Assembly (NCBI GenBank): GCA_029260795.1
Contig: JAJDCO010000057.1
Location: forward strand, 82,003 to 146,002
Direction of reading: 5' to 3'
From: Planctomycetota bacterium
Lineage (GTDB): Bacteria > Planctomycetota > OFTM77
Length of the DNA: 64,000 nt
Shown: in pieces, positions 25,326-33,447 of the stretch
How the letters are laid out: each line of letters starts with the position of its first letter
How positions within the stretch are numbered: the stretch's first letter is position 1
Translations under genes and position numbers: made by a program
The notes under the pieces: generated by a model
Database searches by the model: none
The model's input: only the letters and a program-made list of their open reading frames with translations
Told to the model about the DNA's origin: nothing

Positions 25326-28300
25326 ATGCGAATCGCCTCGATGGCCTTTCTCCTCTGCTTGATGTCCGCTCGTCTCGGGGCTCAAGAGCGGCTGAGCTTC
25401 AGTCGAGACGTTCGCCCGATCCTCTCTGAGCACTGCTTCACCTGCCACGGTCCCGACCCGGAGCAGCGCCAGGCGAATCTTCGCCTCGACATCGCTGAGA
25501 GCGCTCTGGCCGAGCGGGACGGCGTGCGAGCCATCGTGCCCGGAAACCTCGAAGACAGTGATCTCGCCTATCGCATCGCCGCGGACGACGCCTTCGAGAT
25601 CATGCCCCCGCCCGACGCAAAGCGCCCGCTGTCGGCGGACCAGATCGCCGTCCTGCGTCGCTGGATCCTGGAGGGCGCCGCGTATGCCGATCACTGGGCG
25701 TTCGCGCCCCCGCGAAAGCCCGAGCTGCCCGAGACTCGGTCGGCCACCGGCAACCCGGTCGACGCCTTCATCGTTTCCCGTCTGGAGGAGGCGGGTCTCA
25801 CCCTGGCTCAGCCGGCGAGCAAGGAAACGCTCATTCGCCGTGTGACCCTGGACCTGACTGGGCTGACTCCTACCCTGGACGAGATCGACGCATTCCTGTC
25901 GGACGAGGATCCTCGAGCCTTCGAGAAGCGGGTCGACGCGCTGCTTCCCCGGGAGCAAACGGCGGAGCGACTTGCGCTCGATTGGCTCGACGTCGCCCGC
26001 TACGCCGACACCAACGGCTACTCCATCGACGACCATCGGGAGATGTGGGCTTGGCGCGATTGGGTGATCCAGGCCTTTCGCGAGAGCAAGCCCTATGACG
26101 CTTTCATCATCGAGCAGCTGGCCGGCGACCTGATTCCCGAGGCCACGGTGAGCCAGAAGATCGCCACCGGCTTCCTGCGCAATGCGATGAACACTCATGA
26201 AGGCGGCACCATCGCCGAGGAGTATCGCGTCGCGTCGATCGTCGACAAGATCGACACGGTCGCCTCGGCCTTCATGGGTCTGACGCTCAAGTGCGCCCAG
26301 TGCCACGATCACAAGTACGACCCCATCACTCAGAAGGAGTATTATCAGCTCTTCGCGCTCTTCAATCAGTCGAGCGAGGGGGGGCTGGGCGCTCAGAACG
26401 GCAACACCGCTCCTCTGCTCTCGCTTGGCGAGGAGTGGGGAGGACGCCCGGACGTCGTCGCTGCCAACGAACGGCGCGCCGAGCACCTGATCGATTATCT
26501 GCGGCAGCTCGATGGCGACCGGCGCCGCGCCTGGGAAGCCGGTCAGCGAGTGTTGCTCGAAGAGGCAGGAGCTTCTCGGTCGCCCCTCGAGAGAACGGCC
26601 CACGAGGCCTTCAAGGCGGCGAGGGCCCAGTGGGTGTGGGCACCCGACGTGACCGAGGACGATTCACTCCAGGTCGCCCAGACCTTCGTCCTGGCGGCGG
26701 TTCCCGAGCTCGCGCAGCTCGCGATCAGCTGTGATAACCATGCCGAGGTCTTCCTCAACGGCCAGCGTCTTGGCCGGGTCGACCCCTGGATGAAGCCGTT
26801 CTCCGCCGACGTCTCCGACCAGCTTCGAGTGGGCGACAACTTCTTGCGCGTCGATGCTCACAACGCGGGCGGGGTCGCCGGCCTGCTCGTCGCCCTGGTG
26901 GATGATCGAGACGCAGCGATTCTGGCCACGACCGACGCCTGGAGCTTTCACCGAACCGCCCCCACCGACGCGGCCCTCGCCCCGAGTGGCTCCATGAAAG
27001 TGCTGGGGCCCTACGGTGCCGCCCCCTGGGGTCTCTTCGACTCGGCTCCCAGGAAGGGTGTCGACGTCCGAAAGCTCCTCGCCGTTCCGGAAGAGGAGCG
27101 ACTCTTCTTTCAATGGCAGGCCCTTCTCGAGGACTTCGCCGGGTCGCTCGAGGCCGACGACCGGACGCTCCTCCTTCGCCAGCTCGCCGCCGTCGAAGGC
27201 GAGCTGGGGCTGATCGGCGAGCTCCTCGCGGCCCGGAATTCGACCGTCATGGTGATGGACGATGCCAGCCACCGCGAGACCCATGTGCTCGTGCGCGGAC
27301 AGTACGATCGCCCCGGCGAAGTCATCACCGCGGGTGTGCCCGAGCTCTTGAGGTGGCCTCGCCTGGCGCCAGTCACGAATCGTCTCGAGCTCGCCCGCTG
27401 GCTGACCCACGAGAACCATCCGCTCACGGCGCGCGTGACCGTGAACCGGTACTGGCAGATGCTGATGGGGACCGGCCTCGTCCAGACCTCCGAGGACTTT
27501 GGCTCCCAGGGGGAATGGCCGTCGCACCCCGAGCTCCTGGACTGGCTCGCGGTCTCCTTCGTCGAGCACGATTGGGATCTCCGCTGGCTGCTGAAGACGA
27601 TCGTCTTGTCGTCGACGTACCAACGATCATCGAGACTGACCGACGAGCTTCGGGACCGCGACCCCACCAATCGGCTGCTTGCGCGCAGCAGTCGCCAACG
27701 ATTGCCCGCCGAGCTCATTCGTGACAACGCGCTGCACATCGCCGGGATGCTGTCCATGCGAGTGGGGGGCCCCAGCGTCTACCCGGACCAACCGGATGGA
27801 CTCTGGCGACAGGTCAGCCATTTCGGTTACTCGGGCTTCTTCTCGGCGCAGTCGTTCTACCCGAGCCTGGGCGCGGACCGCTACCGTCGCAGCATGTATA
27901 CCTTCTGGAAGCGGACGGCGCCGCCACCGGCTCTGGCCGCTTTCGACGCTCCCAGTCGCGAGGTGTGTACGGTTCGCCGGTCGAGAACGAACACGCCGTT
28001 GCAGGCGTTGGTCACCCTCAATGAGCCGCAGTTCATGAATGCCGCGCGGGCTCTTGCGGAGCGCCTGGTGGACGTTCGGGGTGATCGTCGGCAACCAGCG
28101 CCACCGAGTATCTCGACGGCCTTTCGAATGTGCACGGGCCGTCGCCCCACGGCTGCCGAGCTCGACCTCCTGCGGGGTGCATTCGACCGACACCTGCAGC
28201 ACTTCCGAGCCGACCCGATCGCAGCCCGAGCACTGACGCGCTCGCGATCGAGTGATGATGAGACCGTCGCGAGACAGGCGGCGGCAACGATGATCGCCTC

Positions 28301-28340
28301 GACCTTGCTGAACCTCGACGAAACCATGACACGGCCCTGA
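25326..28340 (+). CDS. PSD1-type protein (PSCyt1, DUF1549, DUF1553)
   Basis: A 1,004-residue exported protein of a family highly expanded in planctomycetes. ATG 25326 gives a signal peptide ([19 protein letters not shown]). Near residue 37 is the planctomycete cytochrome C motif CFTCHG, then DUF1549 with [20 protein letters not shown] and a second haem-like [14 protein letters not shown] near residue 323. The C-terminal DUF1553 has [39 protein letters not shown] and [21 protein letters not shown] lectin-like insert (about 440-540) lies between. Known family members are periplasmic and often sit with sulfatases or polysaccharide genes; biochemical role is not established. The stop overlaps the DUF1501 start (TGATG), so both are made together. 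Confidence 0.95.
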   Translation: MRIASMAFLLCLMSARLGAQERLSFSRDVRPILSEHCFTCHGPDPEQRQANLRLDIAESALAERDGVRAIVPGNLEDSDLAYRIAADDAFEIMPPPDAKRPLSADQIAVLRRWILEGAAYADHWAFAPPRKPELPETRSATGNPVDAFIVSRLEEAGLTLAQPASKETLIRRVTLDLTGLTPTLDEIDAFLSDEDPRAFEKRVDALLPREQTAERLALDWLDVARYADTNGYSIDDHREMWAWRDWVIQAFRESKPYDAFIIEQLAGDLIPEATVSQKIATGFLRNAMNTHEGGTIAEEYRVASIVDKIDTVASAFMGLTLKCAQCHDHKYDPITQKEYYQLFALFNQSSEGGLGAQNGNTAPLLSLGEEWGGRPDVVAANERRAEHLIDYLRQLDGDRRRAWEAGQRVLLEEAGASRSPLERTAHEAFKAARAQWVWAPDVTEDDSLQVAQTFVLAAVPELAQLAISCDNHAEVFLNGQRLGRVDPWMKPFSADVSDQLRVGDNFLRVDAHNAGGVAGLLVALVDDRDAAILATTDAWSFHRTAPTDAALAPSGSMKVLGPYGAAPWGLFDSAPRKGVDVRKLLAVPEEERLFFQWQALLEDFAGSLEADDRTLLLRQLAAVEGELGLIGELLAARNSTVMVMDDASHRETHVLVRGQYDRPGEVITAGVPELLRWPRLAPVTNRLELARWLTHENHPLTARVTVNRYWQMLMGTGLVQTSEDFGSQGEWPSHPELLDWLAVSFVEHDWDLRWLLKTIVLSSTYQRSSRLTDELRDRDPTNRLLARSSRQRLPAELIRDNALHIAGMLSMRVGGPSVYPDQPDGLWRQVSHFGYSGFFSAQSFYPSLGADRYRRSMYTFWKRTAPPPALAAFDAPSREVCTVRRSRTNTPLQALVTLNEPQFMNAARALAERLVDVRGDRRQPAPPSISTAFRMCTGRRPTAAELDLLRGAFDRHLQHFRADPIAARALTRSRSSDDETVARQAAATMIASTLLNLDETMTRP

Positions 28341-29800
28341 TGCGGAAGTTGACCTTGAGCGAACTCGACACCTCCCGAGCGCAGATGACCCGCCGCCGTT
28401 TCTTCAAGTCCGCGGGCGGTGCCTTGGGCGCCATGGCGATGGGAAGCCTCCTCTCGAAGGACCTCGCCGCCGCTTCGCGCTCGGTCGCCCACTCCGGGGA
28501 TCTGCCCCACTTCCCGCCGCGGGCAAGGCGAGTCATCTACCTTTTCCAGTCCGGGGGCCCCTCGCATATCGACCTGTTCGACTGCAAGGAGGGGATGAAG
28601 ACGCTGCACGGCACCGAGCTGCCCGCCAGTGTGAAAGGAACGCAACGGGTCACGGGGATGACGTCTGGCCAGAAGGAGTTCCTGGTCTGCGCGCCCATCA
28701 AGCCATTCTCGGCTCGTGGACAATGCGGCACCGTGATCAGCGACCTCCTGCCCCATACCGCCGGGATCGCCGACGACATTGCGGTGATCCGCTCGATGAA
28801 TACCGAGGCGATCAACCACGACCCCGGGATCACGTTCATCAATACCGGCTCTCAAGTCCCCGGCCGGCCCAGTCTGGGAGCCTGGACCAGCTACGGCCTC
28901 GGCAGTGAGAACGAGAACATGCCGGCCTACGTGGTGCTGATCTCTCAGGGCACGGGCAAGAACCCGGGGCAACCCATCTTCTCGCGGCTCTGGGGAAGCG
29001 GCTTCATCCCCTCACAACATCAGGGCGTGCAGCTTCGGAGTAGCGGCGACCCGGTCCTGTACCTCGAAGATGCCGCCGGTATCGACCGACCGACTCGCCG
29101 GCGCATGCTCGATGACCTGGCGGCACTCAACGAGATGCGTCATGCCGTGGTCGGAGATCCGGAGATCGAGACGCGGATCGCTCAGTACGAGATGGCGTTT
29201 CGAATGCAGACGGCCGCCCCTGAGATCGTGGATCTCAGCGACGAGCCCGAGAGCACTTTCCGACTCTATGGCGACGACTCCCGTCGGCCGGGCACCTATG
29301 CCTACAACTGCTTGATGGCCCGCCGCATGGCCGAGCGGGACGTCCGCTTCATCCAGCTCTTCCACCGGGGCTGGGATCAACACCTGTCGCTGAAGACGCA
29401 CCTCGCCCACCAATGCCAGGACACCGACCAAGCTTCGGCCGCGCTGGTCACCGACCTCGCGCAGCGAGGGCTCCTCGAGGATACGCTGGTCGTCTGGGGC
29501 GGAGAGTTCGGTCGCACGGCCTATAGCCAGGGAGGTCTCGGCCAAGGACGCGATCATCACGGACGCTGCTTCAGCATCTGGATGGCGGGCGGAGGCGTGC
29601 GAGGCGGTGTCACACACGGCCAGACCGACGACTACTGCTACAACATCGTCGAGGATCCCGTTCACATCCGCGATCTCAACGCCACGATTCTGCACTGCCT
29701 CGGCATCGATCACGAGCGCTTCACCTACAAGTTCCAGGGCCTCAATCAAAGGCTCACCGGCGTCGAGGAGGCCCACGTCGTTCGGGCGATCTTGGCCTGA
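28340..29800 (+). CDS. DUF1501 Tat-exported protein
   Basis: A 486-residue protein with a twin-arginine signal ([19 protein letters not shown]) after a 15-residue leader. It belongs to DUF1501, distant relatives of alkaline-phosphatase/sulfatase-fold enzymes: [20 protein letters not shown], then [19 protein letters not shown] and [20 protein letters not shown]. The end shows [17 protein letters not shown] and [18 protein letters not shown]. The start ATG overlaps the stop of the PSD1 gene by one base, the standard planctomycete pairing. A periplasmic enzyme acting on the same unknown substrate as its partner is likely. Confidence 0.96.
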   Translation: MRKLTLSELDTSRAQMTRRRFFKSAGGALGAMAMGSLLSKDLAAASRSVAHSGDLPHFPPRARRVIYLFQSGGPSHIDLFDCKEGMKTLHGTELPASVKGTQRVTGMTSGQKEFLVCAPIKPFSARGQCGTVISDLLPHTAGIADDIAVIRSMNTEAINHDPGITFINTGSQVPGRPSLGAWTSYGLGSENENMPAYVVLISQGTGKNPGQPIFSRLWGSGFIPSQHQGVQLRSSGDPVLYLEDAAGIDRPTRRRMLDDLAALNEMRHAVVGDPEIETRIAQYEMAFRMQTAAPEIVDLSDEPESTFRLYGDDSRRPGTYAYNCLMARRMAERDVRFIQLFHRGWDQHLSLKTHLAHQCQDTDQASAALVTDLAQRGLLEDTLVVWGGEFGRTAYSQGGLGQGRDHHGRCFSIWMAGGGVRGGVTHGQTDDYCYNIVEDPVHIRDLNATILHCLGIDHERFTYKFQGLNQRLTGVEEAHVVRAILA

Positions 29801-29814
29801 AGCCTCCGGCCAAG
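29791..29814 (+). terminator. Terminator-like hairpin after DUF1501 gene
   Basis: CTTGGCC and GGCCAAG form a 7-bp stem around a 10-base loop overlapping the DUF1501 stop codon. No T-run follows. Confidence 0.35.
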
Positions 29815-29882
29815 TAATCGGTCGAGTCGACGACAGTCCTGGGACCGCGGGCGTCCCGCCGGCCATCGAGTCAGTCGGCGAC

Positions 29883-30007
29883 TATCCAGCGGACTGAAGT
29901 CCGCCCTCCGGTATGGGGTACAGAGACCCGAACGGAGTTCGACAGGTCGCTCAACTTGATCCTGGTGGCCTGTCGGCGGGGCGATTTGCTTTCGAAGAGC
30001 GTGGGGT
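29883..30007. repeat. Dispersed repeat, copy 1
   Basis: This roughly 125-bp segment recurs at 39472-39672. Shared parts are GACTGAAGTCCGCCCTCCGG at the left, which contains the hairpin GGACT-GA-AGTCC, and a right part of about 93 bases ending TTCGAAGAGCGTGGG. Copy 1 lacks about 76 central bases present in copy 2. Both copies are intergenic. No open frame is conserved. Confidence 0.85.
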
Positions 30008-30114
30008 CGTGTCAACCTCGGGGCCATCGGGTGTAGCGCGAACCAACGACAAGACGCCCGACCTTCCGATCAGGCGTCTTCAGTACACCCTTGTTGGCTC
30101 ACGTTTCAGGCGAG

Positions 30115-30158
30115 CCAGGCGGGTCAGCGAACTCTGGCGTCAGAGCTGACCCGCCTGG
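30115..30158 (-). terminator. Strong hairpin at the 3' end of a small minus-strand gene
   Basis: CCAGGCGGGTCAGC and GCTGACCCGCCTGG are a perfect 14-bp inverted repeat with a 16-base loop. It overlaps the stop codon of the small minus-strand gene and probably terminates it. Confidence 0.5.
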
Positions 30159-30346
30159 ATCGTGGCTTGATTCTGCAGGATCGCTTCTTGGTTCTTGAGG
30201 ACCATGTCCTGGATCGAGAGCTCGACGCACGGCGGCATCTTCTCACCAATCCAACCCGTCAGCTTGTCGAGGATCTTGCCGATCTTCTCCGCGTAGCGGC
30301 CCCAGCTGATGAAGGTGGTGCCCTTGATGGGGTACACGGCGGTCAC
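30140..30346 (-). CDS. Small hypothetical protein, start uncertain
   Basis: A minus-strand frame with natural codon use encodes about 68 residues: TAVYPIKGTTFISWGRYAEK, a helical IGKILDKLTGWIGE, then LSIQDMVLKNQEAILQNQAT and a short end. The last part could form a short coiled coil. GTG 30346 is only one possible start; the frame stays open to ATG 30454. No family is recognised. It may be the tail of a larger gene whose 5' part is lost, since a second gene fragment points away from it on the other strand. Confidence 0.45.
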   Translation of the reverse strand: MTAVYPIKGTTFISWGRYAEKIGKILDKLTGWIGEKMPPCVELSIQDMVLKNQEAILQNQATIQAGQL

Positions 30347-30438
30347 GGGCGGGGAGCCGCAACCGGTGCGCGAAGGCGGCGACCGCCGAGTCTTCCAATA
30401 CGTCACGAAGGCTCGCATCCCCGCGGGCGCTCCCGTTC

Positions 30439-30774
30439 GGATTCGCGGCCGCACGGTACGAGAAGATTAACGGGCGAACGCCCGGTGGCCTGGAGCTCGA
30501 CTTCTACCTCCAAAGCGGCAAGGGCAAGGAGGCGCGGCAGCGGCTCGAGATCACTCAGACTCAGCCGGGGGGACTCTACGATCTCCAGCCCGCCTTCACG
30601 ATCGACTGTGGAGATTCCGGGCAGCACACGGTGGGACCGGTGACCATCGCGGATCGGACAACGACCTGGACGCAAGCGGTGAGTGGTGTCGTACAATCCT
30701 TCTCGGTCGATCGGGCGACGACATCGCAGCTCCTCGAGATCGAGATTCGCGCGCGATCCGGAGACGAGCAGTGA
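30439..30774 (+). pseudogene. Start-less gene fragment of unknown family
   Basis: An open plus-strand frame with protein-like composition and no start codon ends at TGA 30772: AARYEKINGRTPGGLELDFY, then LEITQTQPGGLYDLQPAFTI and a TSQLLEIEIRARSGDEQ end. It looks like the C-terminal beta domain of a lost gene. Upstream the frame is open to a stop near 30330 but contains no ATG, GTG or TTG. It lies immediately before the metallopeptidase gene. Confidence 0.4.
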
Positions 30775-30808
30775 CTCGACAGATCCATTCCAATCAGGGC
30801 AAGTCACC

Positions 30809-31711
30809 ATGAATCTTTTCGAGAGCCTGTCGGCAGCACTCGCTATCCTCCTGCTGGCATCCGCTTCGGGCGATGACTCGCCACTTCGGGTCACCCAAGT
30901 CCCGAGTGAACTCGAGCTCGACGCCTTCTACGAGAAGTACGTCAGCGCCAACGGTTACCCGGTCGTCAGCTCGGAGAAGGTCGACGACTACGCGCTGCTC
31001 GAGGCCGCACACCTCATCAACTTGATGCTGGCCGAGCGCCCGGACGTGCGGAAGGCGATGATCAAGAGCGGCTCGCGCATGATCGTCATGGCCCACGACG
31101 AGTTCACGACCGACGTGCCCGAGCATTCCCGGCTCGAGCCAAAGGACTTCTGGGATCGTCGGGCCCGCGGCCTCGGTGGTTCCCAGACCGATCCGGTGTG
31201 CTCTTCGGCCGAGGAGAACCTCCTCGGATACCCCGGCGACCCCTATCACGCCGAGTGCATTCTCATCCACGAGTTTGCCCACAACATCCACCTGCGTGGG
31301 ATGGTCAACGTCGATGCGACCTTCGACGGGCGAGTGAAGGCGGCTTACGACGAGGCCATGGCCGGAGACCTCTGGAAAGGCAAGTACGCCTCCACCAACC
31401 ACCACGAGTACTTCGCCGAGGGCGTGCAATCGTGGTTCGACAACAATCGGCCTCCCGACCACGACCACAACCACGTCGACACGCGGCAGGAGCTCGAGGA
31501 GTATGACCCCCGGCTAGCCGCGCTCTGCAAAGAGGTCTTCGGTGAGACCGAGGTCCGATACACGAAGCCGGCCACTCGACTCTCGGGTCATCTCGACGAA
31601 TACGATCCCTCCAAGGCACCGACGTTCCGTTGGCCCAAGCGTCTCGAGAAGCTCGGCGATGAGATCCGCGAGCAAGCCATCAAAAAGCGGAGCTCCGGCA
31701 AGGGCGACTGA
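30809..31711 (+). CDS. Secreted zincin-type metallopeptidase (HEFAH)
   Basis: A 300-residue exported protein; ATG 30809 gives a signal peptide (LFESLSAALAILLLASASG). The zinc motif HEFAHNIH has His154, Glu155 and His158. A second motif, NHHEYFAEGVQSWFDN, offers the third ligand Glu near residue 200, as in gluzincin-like secreted peptidases. AHDEFTTDVPEHSRLEPKDF and GYPGDPYHAECILIH are also conserved-looking in planctomycete homologues I recall. The C-terminus is charged (RLEKLGDEIREQAIKKRSSG). No operon partner; substrate unknown. Confidence 0.8.
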   Translation: MNLFESLSAALAILLLASASGDDSPLRVTQVPSELELDAFYEKYVSANGYPVVSSEKVDDYALLEAAHLINLMLAERPDVRKAMIKSGSRMIVMAHDEFTTDVPEHSRLEPKDFWDRRARGLGGSQTDPVCSSAEENLLGYPGDPYHAECILIHEFAHNIHLRGMVNVDATFDGRVKAAYDEAMAGDLWKGKYASTNHHEYFAEGVQSWFDNNRPPDHDHNHVDTRQELEEYDPRLAALCKEVFGETEVRYTKPATRLSGHLDEYDPSKAPTFRWPKRLEKLGDEIREQAIKKRSSGKGD

Positions 31712-31932
31712 CGACGGCGCGGAGACCGGGCGACCTCGGCCGCCGTGTCCCGATCTGGTACCGTCTCTAACCGAGTTCCGGACACAAACGAGCCCCTGGA
31801 AGTTAACTCGTTCGACAACACGTTCAGTACTACGTCTTCTAGACAAACACGCGCGACGGGCCGCGGACGGGAGTGGCCTCCCTCGAGCCCGTGCGGTCCA
31901 GTGCCTCGTCGAGGTTTTGTGGAGGGAAGCCG

Positions 31933-32658
31933 ATGTTGAAAGCAGTCGTGTTTCCTTTGCTGGTAGGCGCAGTGGGGGGGGTAGTCGTGATGGGATTCCT
32001 CTCGCAGTTCGAGAGTCGAGGTGCGCCCCTGAGGCGGCCGATCCCTCGGGATTCGGATGGCCCTGGCTCGACACTTATTCCTATCAGCAGGGGCGACGAG
32101 CGATCGCACGCAAGGCACGAAGGCTCGGATGAAGCGAAGGACAAGACCCCTCGCGATCCTCGTTCGGGCCGCCCACACGATGAAGGTGGAGGCCGCATCC
32201 CGGCTCGCTTTGCCAGAGTGCGCGAGGCTCTCGCCTCGGAGCTTGCATGGGCAGAGGCGGAGGAACGTTGCAGCGAGCAAGTACTCTTTGCGGCGGACGC
32301 GATCCGAGAGTACTTCACGGCCTACTCAGGGCCGGGTGGCCGTGCGATCGAAGAGGGAGGAATTGCGGCTGATCCCCGTCTCATCGATCTCATCCTGCTC
32401 ATCGGAGGACATGTCACTCAAACGCAGTTCGATCAGCTCTCAAAGGTGTACCGGGAGAGGGCGCGGAAGACTGCTGAGCTGGCGATAGAGACACGCCGAC
32501 AGGAAGCCGGGATCGATGATCGAGACTTAATCGGACAGATTCGGAGGAATCGATCCTTGCGAGAGCAGGCAATCGATGAGCAGGCGTCGCTGGCGATACA
32601 GTCGCATCTCGATGCACAGCAGCTGTCGAAGTATCGAGAATGGTGGGGAGTGGAGTGA
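31933..32658 (+). CDS. Membrane-anchored helical protein, LTxxQ-like (first of pair)
   Basis: A 241-residue protein starting at ATG 31933 after GGAGGGAAG. One N-terminal helix (LKAVVFPLLVGAVGGVVVMG) anchors it, followed by a charged, probably disordered linker to about residue 95. The rest is alpha-helical: RVREALASELAWAEAEERCS, then ETRRQEAGIDDRDLIGQIRR and ends LDAQQLSKYREWWG, which resembles the LTxxQ signature of Spy/CpxP-type periplasmic proteins. The stop overlaps the start of the next, similarly built protein. A role in envelope sensing is possible but not shown. Confidence 0.7.
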   Translation: MLKAVVFPLLVGAVGGVVVMGFLSQFESRGAPLRRPIPRDSDGPGSTLIPISRGDERSHARHEGSDEAKDKTPRDPRSGRPHDEGGGRIPARFARVREALASELAWAEAEERCSEQVLFAADAIREYFTAYSGPGGRAIEEGGIAADPRLIDLILLIGGHVTQTQFDQLSKVYRERARKTAELAIETRRQEAGIDDRDLIGQIRRNRSLREQAIDEQASLAIQSHLDAQQLSKYREWWGVE

Positions 32659-33365
32659 TGGAGTCTTCGCGAGCGAAGAGTCGGTTCTTGTCGCCGCTCC
32701 TGGTGGCGGTAGGTGCTCTCGCCGGTGGCGCCGCCTGGCGAGTCGTCGACGACAGCCAAGCACCCGGTCCCGAGCGAGCTGAGCGGGACGAGCTTCGAGG
32801 GATTGCTGTGACCGATGAAGCCTCTACTCCTCAGGGCGCTGTCGAGATAACGCCCGACGGCGGCATTGACGATGCTGGAGCCTTGGAGGAAGACTGGGAG
32901 GAAGATCGGGACCCGGGATTAGCAGAGCTCGAGGATGAGATCCGACATCTTCAGCGTACCGCGTTGATGAATCGCTGGCGCGAGGAAGGCATCAAGACAT
33001 TTGTCTCGGTCTTCTCCTTTGAGCTGACCGAGGCAGGATACGATCTTCAGACGATCGAGAGCGCCGCATTCAGTGGCGACGCGATGCGCATCGCACTCTC
33101 CGTCGGCGGCTACTTGGATCGAAAGCACCTTGAGGAGCTTGCGGCCGCTGCTCAGCGGAGGCGCGATCGCCTGGACCTGATCAAGCTGGAAGACCATCAG
33201 CGCCGAAAGGGTCAAGTCTTCGACGGGACGCCCGTGGATGAGTTTCGTGCGTCGATTCCCGGCAGGAAAGGCCAGATCGCAAGCGACTTCCAGCGTGAGA
33301 TTCGATCGATGCTCTCTGAGGATCAGTTCAATAACTTCGTGAGCTCCGGAGTGCTCTCGGACTGA
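32658..33365 (+). CDS. Membrane-anchored helical protein, LTxxQ-like (second of pair)
   Basis: A 235-residue protein whose ATG overlaps the TGA of the previous gene (TGATG). Layout matches its neighbour: N-terminal helix (FLSPLLVAVGALAGGAAW), acidic linker (ITPDGGIDDAGALEEDWEED), then helices ending REIRSMLSEDQFNNFVSSGV, again LTxxQ-like (LSEDQ). The two are probably diverged paralogues working as a pair. Codon use is somewhat less GC-rich than in flanking genes. Function unknown. Confidence 0.7.
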   Translation: MESSRAKSRFLSPLLVAVGALAGGAAWRVVDDSQAPGPERAERDELRGIAVTDEASTPQGAVEITPDGGIDDAGALEEDWEEDRDPGLAELEDEIRHLQRTALMNRWREEGIKTFVSVFSFELTEAGYDLQTIESAAFSGDAMRIALSVGGYLDRKHLEELAAAAQRRRDRLDLIKLEDHQRRKGQVFDGTPVDEFRASIPGRKGQIASDFQREIRSMLSEDQFNNFVSSGVLSD

Positions 33366-33447
33366 CGAGCACCCGGCCGAAATGCAGCTGCCCCTGACTG
33401 CAAGCCAGCGAGTGAGGCGGTTCGGGGCGGAGAGCGCAGGACGGTTG

